A stretch of DNA of 64,000 nt, taken from contig NZ_JAJUWU010000006.1 of the NCBI RefSeq assembly GCF_021390325.1, forward strand, positions 124,001 through 188,000. The letters are read 5' to 3'. Every line of letters starts with the position of its first letter. The stretch's first letter is position 1. Of this stretch, positions 18,436 through 29,630 are shown in pieces. A model generated the notes under the pieces. That model was not told the DNA's origin. It made no database searches and worked only from the letters and a program-made list of their open reading frames with translations. Source of the stretch: Jiella avicenniae. Lineage in GTDB: Bacteria; Pseudomonadota; Alphaproteobacteria; Rhizobiales; Rhizobiaceae. A program made the translations under genes and the position numbers.

Positions 18436-19872
18436 TTGGTGCTGAAGAAGTTTACCCTCCTCGCGCTCCTGTCGGCGTCCGTGACGCTCGCAGCTTTGCC
18501 GCAAGCTAGCGCCGAAACCTTGTCGGGAGCTCTCGCCAAGGCCTATTCGAACAATCAGGACCTGAATGCGGCCCGCGCCCAGCTGCGGGCGACGGACGAG
18601 ACCGTTCCCCAGGCGAAGGCCGGATTGCGGCCGCGCGTGTCCGGCGTCGGCACGCTCGGTGCCACGACCAGCAAGACGACCTTCGGCGACAATCTGCCCC
18701 GCCAGCGCAACACGACCTATTCCTGGAGCACCGGCATCCAGATCAACCAGACGATCTTCGACGGCTTCCAGACGCCCAACAACATCCGGTCGGCCAAGGC
18801 CCAGGTGAAGGCCTCCCAGTACAACCTGTCCAATACGACGCAGAACACCCTGCTCAGCGCCGTCACCGACTACATGAACGTCATTCGGGATCGGAAGATC
18901 GCCGATCTGAGGCGCCAGAACCTCAACTTCCTCAGCGAGCAGGTGCGGGCCGCGCGGGCGCGGTTCGACGTCGGCGAGGGGACGCGGACCGACGTCGCCC
19001 AGGCCGAATCGCAGCAGGCCCTGGCGACCGCGCTTCTCAACAGCGCGCTGTCCGCGGTGGCCCAGAGCGAGGCCTCCTATTTCCAGGACATCGGCGACGC
19101 CCCGCAAAACCTCGCGCCGGCGAATGCGCCCTCGCGTCTGCTGCCGCGCTCGGTGGCCGCCGCCTACACCCTGTCCCAGCGCCAGCACCCGGCGATTCTC
19201 GCGACTCTCTCGTCCGTCGACGCGGCGGCCTATCAGGTGAAGTCGGCCGAAGGAGCGTTTCTCCCGCAGGTCACGCTCTCCGGCGACGTCACCAACAGCT
19301 ACGCGGCAAGCGATACCGATCCGAACACCAGCTCGGGGAGCGGCCTGCCGGGCGTCGACATCGATGTGCGGACTTCGAACGACATTTCGGCGACGGTCGG
19401 CGCCCAGATCACCATCCCGATCTATCAGGGCGGCGCGGCGAGTTCCCTCGTCCGGCAGTACAAGGAAACGCTCGGGCAGCGGCGCATCGAGGTCGACGGA
19501 ACCCGCGACCAGGTCCGGGCCGCGGTGGCCTCCTCCTGGGCGCAGCTCGAGGCGGCCAAGGCCAACATCACCGGTTACGAAGCGCAGGTCCGCGCCGCCC
19601 GCCTGGCGCTCGAGGGCGTGATCGAAGAGCGCAACGTCGGCCAGCGCACGACCCTCGACGTTCTGGATTCCCAGGCCGACCTCATCTCGGCGCAGATCCT
19701 GCTCGTCGGCTCGCAACGCGACGAGGTGGTCGCGGCCTATACCCTTTTGTCCTCGGTCGGCCTGCTGTCGCTCGACACGCTGAAGCTCGCGGCGACGAAA
19801 TACGAGCCGAACGACCATTACATCGAGGTCGAGGACAAGTGGTTCGGCCTGCGCACGCCTGACGGCCGCTGA
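18436..19872 (+). CDS. tolC: TolC family outer membrane efflux/secretion protein
   Basis: The outer membrane channel for tripartite efflux pumps and type I secretion. The product (about 478 residues) starts with a signal peptide, MVLKKFTLLALLSASV and so on, with cleavage after PQASA. Two long alpha-helical repeats follow, with the TolC patterns LSGALAKAYSNNQDLNAARA, FDVGEGTRTDVAQAES and VGQRTTLDVLDSQADLISAQ. The start is TTG at 18436 or the adjacent GTG at 18439; GGAG lies just upstream of both. The pcm–tolC–popZ–valS order is conserved in Brucella-type genomes, where this gene is called bepC. Confidence 0.92.
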   Translation: MVLKKFTLLALLSASVTLAALPQASAETLSGALAKAYSNNQDLNAARAQLRATDETVPQAKAGLRPRVSGVGTLGATTSKTTFGDNLPRQRNTTYSWSTGIQINQTIFDGFQTPNNIRSAKAQVKASQYNLSNTTQNTLLSAVTDYMNVIRDRKIADLRRQNLNFLSEQVRAARARFDVGEGTRTDVAQAESQQALATALLNSALSAVAQSEASYFQDIGDAPQNLAPANAPSRLLPRSVAAAYTLSQRQHPAILATLSSVDAAAYQVKSAEGAFLPQVTLSGDVTNSYAASDTDPNTSSGSGLPGVDIDVRTSNDISATVGAQITIPIYQGGAASSLVRQYKETLGQRRIEVDGTRDQVRAAVASSWAQLEAAKANITGYEAQVRAARLALEGVIEERNVGQRTTLDVLDSQADLISAQILLVGSQRDEVVAAYTLLSSVGLLSLDTLKLAATKYEPNDHYIEVEDKWFGLRTPDGR

Positions 19873-20221
19873 GGGCAGCCGGCCTCGGCCGGCCCGTCGT
19901 CGTCGCATCGAGGGCTCGGCCCGCTCGTGGCGACGACGAGACGCGGCGGTGATGCATCCCGTGTCCCATTTTCCTCCGCGCGAATATGGCAGACCTGCGC
20001 GCCCGGCGATGACGGCAAAAGGGGCGATCGCTTCGGAAAGCCTCCCGCGTTCTCTCGGCGGGCCTGCCGAGTCGCCGCCGAAGAGCTGAAAAATCTGAAA
20101 ATCTGGTGAAAGCGCCGGTGTCGGCGATTTGCGGGATTCACGCCAGGGATCGAAGCACATAGGCTTCGCGCATGATTCGGGCGATACCAACGGATCGTCG
20201 CCAAACCTGCGGGAGCCTTTC
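19873..20221. other. Intergenic region between tolC and popZ
   Basis: About 350 bases. Translations of this stretch in every frame look random. I see no repeat or convincing terminator; it presumably carries the popZ promoter. Confidence 0.4.
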
Positions 20222-21094
20222 ATGAGCAACGCGCTGCCGGCCCGAGACCAGTCGATGGACGAGATCCTCGCCTCGATCCGCCGGATCATCGAAACCGGAG
20301 ACGAGCGCCTGGGGCGCAATTCCGCCGCCGTCGGAAACGCCGTGCGTGCCGTCGCGGCGGCGCCGGTGGAATCGGGTTTCGAGGACGAGGCCGACGCCCG
20401 GCCGCAGCGCGACGCCAAGGCCGACGACATCGCCCAGGCGCGGCGGCGGGCCGAGCAGCTCGCGACCGTCGGCGAACAGCCGGTCCATGACGATGCGTCC
20501 GCCTCCAGTGCCGTCACCGAGGCCTCGCGGGTTTCCGCCAACGCGCCCCGCGCCATCCGTCGCCAGGCGACCGGAATGGAAGCCGAGATGCCGGAATGGC
20601 CCCAGGCGATCGCCGCCAACGATCGCTATGTCGAAGTCGCCGCCGAGATGTTCGTCGAGGAATTCGACGAGAAGGGCTTTGCCGACGAGCTTCTGCGCGG
20701 CGCGGTCGTCGGTGAGGAATTCCCCGACGAGAGCGTCGAAGCCGCCGCCCCGATCGACGCAGAGGATCTCGATGCCGAAGCGCCGCCGGCACAACTCCTG
20801 GCGAACCTCGACGAGGAGCCCGAGCTGCAAGCGCCCAAAGCCGCCGCGCCGCTCGATCGGGAGATCGAGGCCGCTCACGCCCTGATTTCCCGCGAATCCG
20901 GCGAGCGCGTCGCCGCCTCCTTCTCCGAACTCGCCGCGGCGATCCGCGACGAGCATCTGCGCGATGCCGATCAGGTCGTGCGCGAGGTGGTTCGGCCGAT
21001 GCTGCAGGAATGGCTGGACGAGAACCTGCCGCGGCTGGTCGAAAGCCTCGTGCGCGAAGAGATCGAACGGATCGCCCGCGGCAACGTGCGCTGA
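20222..21094 (+). CDS. popZ: PopZ-like polar organising protein (DUF2497)
   Basis: A 290-residue acidic, mostly disordered protein with two conserved ends, as in PopZ. The N-terminal helix is SMDEILASIRRIIE (residues 11–24). The C-terminal oligomerisation helices contain VVREVVRPMLQEWLDENLP and VESLVREEIERIARG. In Caulobacter and Agrobacterium PopZ forms a polar matrix that anchors the chromosome centromere and cell-cycle regulators. The middle (about 30–215) is rich in Glu, Asp, Ala and Pro and would vary between species. The position directly before valS is the usual one in Hyphomicrobiales. Confidence 0.88.
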   Translation: MSNALPARDQSMDEILASIRRIIETGDERLGRNSAAVGNAVRAVAAAPVESGFEDEADARPQRDAKADDIAQARRRAEQLATVGEQPVHDDASASSAVTEASRVSANAPRAIRRQATGMEAEMPEWPQAIAANDRYVEVAAEMFVEEFDEKGFADELLRGAVVGEEFPDESVEAAAPIDAEDLDAEAPPAQLLANLDEEPELQAPKAAAPLDREIEAAHALISRESGERVAASFSELAAAIRDEHLRDADQVVREVVRPMLQEWLDENLPRLVESLVREEIERIARGNVR

Positions 21095-21225
21095 CGCCCG
21101 ACGGGATCGAAATCGTCCGGATGGCGGGGCGGCGTCTCGGGGCGTAGCGCCCCGCTTCGCGTTGACAGGCACGAGGTCCGGTGGCTAACCGGAGAGCGAC
21201 GCGAGAAACGCTTTCTGGACATCCG

Positions 21226-24096
21226 ATGATCGACAAGACCTATGACGCGGCCGCGATCGAGCCGCGGATCGCCGCCCGCTGGGAAGACGCCGATGCCTTC
21301 AGGGCCGGCGCCGGAGCCAAGGAAGGGGCGGAGCCCTATTCGATCGTCATCCCGCCGCCGAACGTCACCGGCTCGCTCCACATGGGGCATGCGCTCAACA
21401 ACACGCTTCAAGACATCTTGATCCGTGTCCAGAGGATGCGCGGGAAGAACGTCCTCTGGCAGCCCGGTCTCGACCATGCCGGCATCGCGACGCAGATGGT
21501 CGTGGAGCGGCAGATGGCCGCGTCGGGCGAGAACGTCACCCGCCGCGAGCTCGGCCGCGAGGCCTTCATCGACCGGGTCTGGCAGTGGAAGGGCGAGTCG
21601 GGTGGCACGATCCTCGGCCAGCTGCGGCGCCTCGGCGCCTCCTGCGACTGGTCCAGAGAGCGCTTCACCATGGACGAGGGCTTGTCGAAGGCGGTCCTCC
21701 ACGTCTTCGTCGAACTCTACCGCAAGGGCCTGATCTACAAGGACAAGCGGCTGGTCAATTGGGACCCCAAGTTCGAGACCGCGATCTCCGACCTGGAGGT
21801 CGAGAACCGCGAGACCGCCGGCCATATGTGGCACTTCAAATACCCGCTCGCCGGCGGCGAGACCTACGAATACGTCGAGAAGGACGAAGACGGGAACGAG
21901 ATCCTGCGCGAGACGCGGGACTACATCTCGATCGCGACGACCCGGCCGGAAACGATGCTCGGCGATGGCGCCGTCGCCGTCCATCCGGACGACGAGCGCT
22001 ATGCCCCGATCGTCGGCAAGCTCTGCGAAATCCCGGTCGGTCCGAAGGAGCACCGCCGGCTGATCCCGATCGTCACCGACGAATATCCCGACAGGAATTT
22101 CGGCTCCGGCGCGGTGAAGATCACCGGCGCCCACGACTTCAACGACTATCAGGTCGCAAGGCGCAATGGCATTCCCTGCTACCGGCTGATGGACGAGAGG
22201 GCGGCGATGCGGGCCGACGGCGAGCCCTATGCCGAGGCGGCCGCGAGGGCGGGCGAGATCGTCCGGTCGGGAGAGACGCCGGATGCCGGGACGGTCGACG
22301 AGATCAACCTCGTGCCGGACGAGTATCGCGGCCTCGACCGCTTCGCCGCGCGCGAAAAGGTCGTCGCCGAGATCGATGCCGAAGGCCTGATGATCAAGGT
22401 CGAGGACAAGACGATCATGCAGCCGTTCGGCGACCGCTCCGGCGTCGTCGTCGAGCCGATGCTGACCGACCAGTGGTTCGCCGACGCCAAGACGCTGGCC
22501 GAGCCGGCGATCGCCGCGGTGCGCGAGGGGCGGACGAAGTTCGTGCCCGAGAATTGGTCGAAGACCTATTACCAGTGGATGGAGAACATCGAGCCCTGGT
22601 GCATCTCGCGCCAGCTCTGGTGGGGCCACCGGATCCCGGCCTGGTACGGGCCGGATGGCTCGATCTTCGTCGAAAAGACCGAAGAGGCGGCGGTCGCCGC
22701 CGCGCTGTCGCACTACGTCGTCAACGAGACGATCACCGACGAGGAAGCCCGCGAGATGGCGGCCGATCCGCAGAAGCGCGACGGCTTCCTGAGGCGGGAC
22801 GAGGACGTTCTCGACACCTGGTTCTCCTCGGCGCTCTGGCCGTTCTCGACGCTCGGCTGGCCGGACGAGACGAAGGAACTCGAAACCTACTATCCGACGT
22901 CGGCTCTCGTCACCGGTTTCGACATCATCTTTTTCTGGGTCGCCCGGATGATGATGATGGGGCTCGAATTCATGGAGAAGGAGCCCTTCGAGACCGTCTA
23001 TGTCCACGCCCTCGTCCGCGACAAGGACGGCGCCAAGATGTCGAAGTCGAAGGGCAACGTCATCGATCCGCTCGACCTGATCGACGAATACGGCGCCGAC
23101 GCCCTGCGCTTCACGCTCGCCATCATGGCGGCCCAGGGCCGCGACGTGAAGCTCGACCCGCAGCGCATCGCCGGCTACCGCAACTTCGGCACCAAGCTGT
23201 GGAACGCCACGCGTTTCGCCGAGATGAACGGCGCCGTGCATGGTGCGGCGCTCAGCCCGCAGAGCCTCCAGCTCCCGCTCAATCGCTGGATCGTCACCGA
23301 ACTGTCGCGCACCATCGCCGAGACCGACGAGGCGCTGGCCGGCTATCGCTTCAACGACGCGGCGAGCGCCATCTACCGCTTCGTCTGGAACCTCTTCTGC
23401 GACTGGTACCTGGAGCTTTCCAAGCCGACCCTGTCCGGCGAGAACGAGGATGCTGCCGACGAGGTTCGCCACGTCACCGGCTTCGTTCTCGATCAGGTCT
23501 TCGCGCTGCTTCACCCGTTCATGCCGTTCATCACCGAGGAACTCTGGCAGGTGACGGCCGGGGAGACGGCGCGGGGCAAGCTCCTCTGCCACACCGCTTG
23601 GCCGCGGCTCGACTTTGCCGATCCGGAAGCGGCGAGCGACATCAACTGGCTGGTCGCGCTGGTCTCCGAGATCCGCTCGGTGCGGGCCGAAATGAACGTT
23701 CCGCCCGGCGCGGAAGCCGCGCTCGTCGCCGTCGATCCGGACCCCGAGACTGCCGCGCGGCTGCAGCGAAACGACCTGCAGCTCCGCCGGTTGGCCCGGC
23801 TCGGCGACGTCTCGGCCGCTCCTTCGGCGCCGGCCCAGGCCGCGCAGGTGATCGTCGCGGGCGTCACCTTCGCGCTTCCACTGGCCGGCATGATCGACGT
23901 CGAGGCCGAGCGCGCCCGGCTGACCAAGGCGAAGAAGAAGGCCGAGGACGAGATCGCCCGGATCGACAAGAAGCTCTCCAACGAGCGCTTCGTCGCCAAC
24001 GCCCCGGCCGAAATCGTCGAGCAGGAGCGCGAAAAGCGCGAGGGCTACCGGCAGGAGGCCGACAAGCTGGGCGCGGCACTGGCGAGTTTGGGGTGA
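21226..24096 (+). CDS. valS: Valine--tRNA ligase
   Basis: A class I aminoacyl-tRNA synthetase that charges tRNA-Val. The 956-residue protein has the HIGH-type motif HMGH (residues 52–55 within PPPNVTGSLHMGHALNN), the KMSKS loop (near residue 604), the editing domain with TTRPETMLGDGAVAVHP and the C-terminal arm, a coiled coil with RLTKAKKKAEDEIARIDKKL. Length is normal for alphaproteobacteria. The ATG at 21226 gives the family start MIDKTYDAAAIEPRI; an in-frame GTG 45 bases upstream has no ribosome site. It lies 131 bases after popZ. Confidence 0.97.
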   Translation: MIDKTYDAAAIEPRIAARWEDADAFRAGAGAKEGAEPYSIVIPPPNVTGSLHMGHALNNTLQDILIRVQRMRGKNVLWQPGLDHAGIATQMVVERQMAASGENVTRRELGREAFIDRVWQWKGESGGTILGQLRRLGASCDWSRERFTMDEGLSKAVLHVFVELYRKGLIYKDKRLVNWDPKFETAISDLEVENRETAGHMWHFKYPLAGGETYEYVEKDEDGNEILRETRDYISIATTRPETMLGDGAVAVHPDDERYAPIVGKLCEIPVGPKEHRRLIPIVTDEYPDRNFGSGAVKITGAHDFNDYQVARRNGIPCYRLMDERAAMRADGEPYAEAAARAGEIVRSGETPDAGTVDEINLVPDEYRGLDRFAAREKVVAEIDAEGLMIKVEDKTIMQPFGDRSGVVVEPMLTDQWFADAKTLAEPAIAAVREGRTKFVPENWSKTYYQWMENIEPWCISRQLWWGHRIPAWYGPDGSIFVEKTEEAAVAAALSHYVVNETITDEEAREMAADPQKRDGFLRRDEDVLDTWFSSALWPFSTLGWPDETKELETYYPTSALVTGFDIIFFWVARMMMMGLEFMEKEPFETVYVHALVRDKDGAKMSKSKGNVIDPLDLIDEYGADALRFTLAIMAAQGRDVKLDPQRIAGYRNFGTKLWNATRFAEMNGAVHGAALSPQSLQLPLNRWIVTELSRTIAETDEALAGYRFNDAASAIYRFVWNLFCDWYLELSKPTLSGENEDAADEVRHVTGFVLDQVFALLHPFMPFITEELWQVTAGETARGKLLCHTAWPRLDFADPEAASDINWLVALVSEIRSVRAEMNVPPGAEAALVAVDPDPETAARLQRNDLQLRRLARLGDVSAAPSAPAQAAQVIVAGVTFALPLAGMIDVEAERARLTKAKKKAEDEIARIDKKLSNERFVANAPAEIVEQEREKREGYRQEADKLGAALASLG

Positions 24097-24211
24097 TCGT
24101 CGGCTGGCCGTGACGAGTGAGGCCGCCTTCGCGGGGGAGGCAGGGGTCGTCGGGGCGATCTGCACGAGGTAACGGCGGCGGCCGGATCTGCGAAGAAGCA
24201 TATGTGGAACC

Positions 24212-24406
24212 GGGGCACCCCCCTCTGCCCTTCGGGCATCTCCCCCTCAAGGGGGCAGATCGTCTGGCGTAAGACGCCACGGCAAGCGGCAGTTCGTCGC
24301 CGTCGCATCCGACGGGCGGGGGCGGGCATGAATTGTCGCAGCGGGTGATGAAGGCTTGATCTCCCCCCTTGAGGGGGAGATGCCCGGCAGGGCAGAGGGG
24401 GGTGCC
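24212..24406. mobile_element. MITE-like inverted-repeat element, family 1, copy 1
   Basis: About 195 bases between valS and ccdA, in an otherwise empty gap (24097–24474). The left end (24212–24262) reads GGCACCCCCCTCTGCCC and continues through GGGCATCTCCCCCTC; the right end (24358–24406) is its inverse, GAGGGGGAGATGCCC through GGCAGAGGGGGGTGCC. The roughly 50-base arms flank about 95 bases with no gene. A second element with the same arms lies at 30656–30846. It encodes no transposase; it could be a non-autonomous element or a paired REP-type repeat. Confidence 0.75.
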
Positions 24407-24474
24407 TCGGCGCGGCCCTCTGCCATCAACTGCGATGTCAGCGATGCTGGCCGATCGAAAGAAGGCGCGAAACC

Positions 24475-25215
24475 TTGGTCGCAGATCTATCCTATCCGAC
24501 GGCGGTGCTGGGCGGGGCGCTGTCCTTCCTGTCGCCCTGCGTCCTGCCGCTGGTGCCGCCCTATCTCTGCTATATGGCGGGCGTCTCGGCCGACGACCTG
24601 AAGTCCGGCCCGGCCGTCGCTACGACCGGCTATGCCCGGCTCATCGGCTCCTCGGTGATCTTCGTCCTCGGCTTTTCCACCGTCTTCGTCGCGCTCGGCG
24701 CCGGAGCGAGTTCGATCGGTCTGTTCCTCAGGCAGAACCTCGACTGGCTCGGCATCCTCGCCGGCATCGCCATCATCGTCATGGGGCTGAACTTCCTCGG
24801 CGTCTTCCGCCTGTCCTTCCTGTCGCGCGAGGCGCGGCTGCAAGCGCCGGACAAACCGCGCAGCCTTCTCGGGGCCTATCTGATGGGCCTCGCCTTCGCC
24901 TTCGGCTGGACGCCCTGCATCGGCCCCGTCCTCGGCGCCATCCTCGGTCTTGCCGGCGCCAGCGGAACCGTCGGGGAAGGCGCGGTCATGCTGGCTTTCT
25001 ATTCCGCCGGCCTCGGCATTCCCTTCATCCTCGCCGCCGCCTTTTCGGGCGTCTTTCTGCGCTGGCTGAGCGGATTTCGCCGTCATCTCGGCATGGTCGA
25101 AAAGGCGATGGGCGGCCTCCTCGTCGTCACCGGCGTCCTGTTTCTCACCGGCGGCATGCAGGACATGTCCTTCTGGTTGCTCGAGACCTTCCCGGCGCTT
25201 CAGACCATCGGCTGA
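24475..25215 (+). CDS. ccdA: Cytochrome c biogenesis protein CcdA
   Basis: A 246-residue membrane protein with about six transmembrane helices that passes electrons from cytoplasmic thioredoxin to periplasmic thiol proteins. The first helix has SFLSPCVLPLVPPY with Cys22, and the fourth has FAFGWTPCIGPVLG; the two cysteines form the transmembrane redox pair of CcdA. The start appears to be TTG at 24475 with a weak AAGAAGG upstream. A TlpA-like thioredoxin encoded at 52745 is a plausible periplasmic partner. Confidence 0.92.
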   Translation: MVADLSYPTAVLGGALSFLSPCVLPLVPPYLCYMAGVSADDLKSGPAVATTGYARLIGSSVIFVLGFSTVFVALGAGASSIGLFLRQNLDWLGILAGIAIIVMGLNFLGVFRLSFLSREARLQAPDKPRSLLGAYLMGLAFAFGWTPCIGPVLGAILGLAGASGTVGEGAVMLAFYSAGLGIPFILAAAFSGVFLRWLSGFRRHLGMVEKAMGGLLVVTGVLFLTGGMQDMSFWLLETFPALQTIG

Positions 25216-25261
25216 AACCATAAAGAGCGGCTTTGCTCGCGTTTTCGCCGGTTTCCATGCT

Positions 25262-25310
25262 AGAGCATGATCCCGAGAGGTGGTTGCCGGCTCTCGGAAA
25301 AAGATCATGC
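25262..25310. repeat. Rhizobial intergenic palindromic repeat
   Basis: An imperfect palindrome in the ccdA–glmU gap: GCATGATC and GAGAG on the left, CTCTC and GATCATGC on the right, with GGAAAAA between. This AGAGCATGATC...GGAAAAAGATCATGC form is a common dispersed intergenic repeat in Hyphomicrobiales. It would fold into a hairpin in RNA. Confidence 0.7.
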
Positions 25311-25405
25311 GGAGCAAAGAGTTAGAGTGGGATGGCGATTCGAAGAAATGCGATCTCGGTCTAAGCGCCGCCGACAATCTTCGCTGAAGTGCTCAGAGGC
25401 TGTCC

Positions 25406-26788
25406 ATGGCTAGACGCTGCCTGTCGATCGTTCTCGCCGCGGGCGAGGGGACGCGGATGAAATCCACCCGCGCCAAGGTGTTGCACGAGGTGGCGGGGCT
25501 CGCGATGGTCCGCCACGTCGTCGCGGCTGCCGCGAAGGCGGGATCCGACCGGATCGCCGTCGTCTCCGGCAGGGACAGCGAGACGGTGATCGCCGCGGTC
25601 CGCCAGGACCGGGAGGACGCCGAGCATTTCGTCCAGGAGGAGCGGCTCGGCACCGCCCACGCCGTCCTCGCCGCGCGCGCCGCGATCGAAGCCGGGACCG
25701 ACGACGTCCTCGTCCTCTTCGCCGACACGCCGCTGATCCGGCCGGAAACGCTCGCCCGCGCCCGGGCTTCGCTCATCGCTGGAACCGACATCTGCGTCAT
25801 CGGCTTCCGGCCCGAGAACCCCAGCGGCTACGGCCGGCTGCTCGAACGCGACGGCGAACTGATGGCGATCCGCGAGGACAAGGACGCCAGCGAGACGGAA
25901 AAGGCCATCGACTTCTGCAATGCCGGCGTCATGGCGCTTTCCGGCGAAAAGGCGCTGGCGATCCTCGACCGGATCGGCAACGACAACGCCAAGGGCGAAT
26001 ACTATTTGACCGACGCCGTCGAGATCGCCCGTCGCGAGGGCCTGAAGGTCCGCGCCATCGAGGCCGAGGCCTTCGAGGTCGCCGGCGTCAACAACCGCGC
26101 CGAGCTCGCCGCCGTCGAGGCGACGTGGCAAAAGCTGCGGCGGCGCCACGCGATGATCGAGGAAGGGGTGACGCTGATCGACCCGGCCTCGGTGACCTTC
26201 GCGCACGACACGGTGCTCGGCCGGGACGTCGTCGTCGAGCCGCAGGTCGTCTTCGGGCCCGGCGTCACCGTCGGCGAGGGCGCCGTCATCCACGCCTTCT
26301 CGCACATCGTCGGGGCAAAGATTTCACCGGAAGTCTCGGTCGGCCCCTTCGCGCGGCTTCGCGAGGGCACGGAACTCGACGCCGGATCGAAGGTCGGCAA
26401 TTTCTGCGAGGTCAAGAACGCCCGGCTCGGCGAGGACGCCAAGCTCAATCATCTGAGCTACGTCGGCGATGCCGAGATCGGCGCGCGCACCAATGTCGGC
26501 GCCGGCACCATTACCTGCAACTACGACGGCGCGCTGAAGCATCGCACGGTGATCGGCGCCGACGCCTTCATCGGTTCGGACACCGCCCTCGTCGCGCCGG
26601 TCAGCGTCGGCGACGGCGCCTATGTCGGAACGGGGAGCGTCATCACCGAGGACGTGCCTGCCGGAGCGCTCGCCATCGCCCGCGAGCGGCAGGTCAACAA
26701 GGAAGGGCGCGGCACGGCGATCGCCGAGCGCAACCGCGCCGCAAAGGCAGCGAAGGCCGAAAAGGCAGAAAAGGCCAGGCAGGCGTAA
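25406..26788 (+). CDS. glmU: Bifunctional UDP-N-acetylglucosamine pyrophosphorylase / glucosamine-1-phosphate N-acetyltransferase
   Basis: The 460-residue protein makes UDP-GlcNAc for peptidoglycan and LPS. The N-terminal uridylyltransferase has the LAAGEGTRMKSTRAKVLHEV loop (about residues 10–29) and the GTAHAVLAAR segment. The C-terminal left-handed beta-helix shows hexapeptide repeats such as NFCEVKNARLGEDAKLNHLS and GAGTITCNYDGALKH, the acetyltransferase active region. It ends in an Ala/Lys-rich tail of about 25 residues. glmS follows 180 bases downstream, so two successive steps of the pathway are adjacent. Confidence 0.97.
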   Translation: MARRCLSIVLAAGEGTRMKSTRAKVLHEVAGLAMVRHVVAAAAKAGSDRIAVVSGRDSETVIAAVRQDREDAEHFVQEERLGTAHAVLAARAAIEAGTDDVLVLFADTPLIRPETLARARASLIAGTDICVIGFRPENPSGYGRLLERDGELMAIREDKDASETEKAIDFCNAGVMALSGEKALAILDRIGNDNAKGEYYLTDAVEIARREGLKVRAIEAEAFEVAGVNNRAELAAVEATWQKLRRRHAMIEEGVTLIDPASVTFAHDTVLGRDVVVEPQVVFGPGVTVGEGAVIHAFSHIVGAKISPEVSVGPFARLREGTELDAGSKVGNFCEVKNARLGEDAKLNHLSYVGDAEIGARTNVGAGTITCNYDGALKHRTVIGADAFIGSDTALVAPVSVGDGAYVGTGSVITEDVPAGALAIARERQVNKEGRGTAIAERNRAAKAAKAEKAEKARQA

Positions 26789-26968
26789 CACGCCGTCACC
26801 AATCGTTATCCCGCGCAGGTCTATCTTCGGATACACGCAAGGCAGGCGGCGACGTTGAGCGGGCGCCGGCGGGGGTGGCGTCGGGGAGCGCCATCCGGAC
26901 CGCGCAGGAAACGGGTTTTCGGGTTTTCACGAGGCCGATGCGGTCGGCCGGTCGAGCGGGGTCTTTCC

Positions 26969-28795
<1,827 letters not shown>

Positions 28796-28931
28796 TCGTC
28801 ATCGCTGCCGGCCTATGCTGCGGCTGCGAAAGTCGGCTTGCATTCCCTTCGTCGGGGAACGATGATTCCGGCCGGCGGTTGATGTGCGGCGCGGCCGCAT
28901 GGGATGCAGGCCGAAGGGTGGCGATCACGGC

Positions 28932-29627
28932 ATGATGCGGCTGAGAAACTACTTCCTGACGGGATTCATCGTCTGTGCGCCGCTGGCGATCACCGCTTGG
29001 ATCACCTGGTCCTTCATGGGCTGGGTGGATTCCTGGGTGAAGCCCTACATCCCGGCGCGCTACTGGCCGGATGCCTACCTTCCTTTCGCCATTCCGGGCT
29101 TCGGCCTCGTCGTCGCGCTGATCCTGATCACGCTGATCGGCTTTCTGACCGCCAACATCATCGGACGCACCATCATCTCGTGGGGCGAGCGGCTCCTGTC
29201 GCGCACGCCGCTGGTGCGCACGGTCTACATGGCGCTGAAGCAGATCTTCGAGACGGTGCTCGCCGATCGCTCCACCTCCTTCAAGACCGCCGCGCTGATG
29301 GAATATCCGCGCAAGGGGGTCTGGTGCGTCGTCCTCGTCGCGACCGATGCGCGCGGCGAAATCGCCAAGGTCCTGGCCGACGAATCCGACGAGATGATCG
29401 CCGTCTTCCTGCCGCCGGCGCCCAACCCGACATCGGGCTTCCTCCTGTTCGTGCCGCGCAAGGACTTGCGCATCCTCGACATGAGCATCGAGAACGCCCT
29501 GAAGCTCGTCGTCTCCTCCGGCCTCGTCAGCCCGGACGATCCGGCCGCCAAGGTCTCGATCGACGAGGCGGCGAAGATCGTCGCCGCGCGCCACCGCCGG
29601 GAGCGCGAGATCGAGCCGGCGGAATAG
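28932..29627 (+). CDS. DUF502 domain membrane protein
   Basis: A 231-residue protein starting MMRLRNYFLTGFIVCAPLAI. Two N-terminal transmembrane helices (about residues 8–28 and 55–80) are followed by the conserved RTPLVRTVYMALKQIFETV and the soluble segment FLPPAPNPTSGFLLFVPRKD, both diagnostic of DUF502. The function is not known; homologues occur widely in bacteria and plants (the COV family). The gene lies 136 bases after glmS on the same strand and ends three bases short of the convergent glsA stop. Confidence 0.85.
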   Translation: MMRLRNYFLTGFIVCAPLAITAWITWSFMGWVDSWVKPYIPARYWPDAYLPFAIPGFGLVVALILITLIGFLTANIIGRTIISWGERLLSRTPLVRTVYMALKQIFETVLADRSTSFKTAALMEYPRKGVWCVVLVATDARGEIAKVLADESDEMIAVFLPPAPNPTSGFLLFVPRKDLRILDMSIENALKLVVSSGLVSPDDPAAKVSIDEAAKIVAARHRREREIEPAE

Positions 29628-29630
29628 GCC

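Noticed and set aside
18349-20619. A 750-codon open frame antisense to tolC
   Set aside because: TolC has a signal peptide and family motifs; the antisense frame has neither motifs nor a ribosome site.
20971-24201. A long open frame antisense to valS and popZ
   Set aside because: ValS is certain on the other strand; the antisense product is rich in Arg, Asp and Gly in the pattern of GC-driven shadow frames.
24097-24474. A CRISPR-like array in the repeat-rich gap
   Set aside because: The repeated units are inverted arms of one element, not regularly spaced direct repeats with spacers.
26789-26968. A possible glmS ribozyme upstream of glmS
   Set aside because: I see no pseudoknot-forming core, and this ribozyme is characteristic of Firmicutes.
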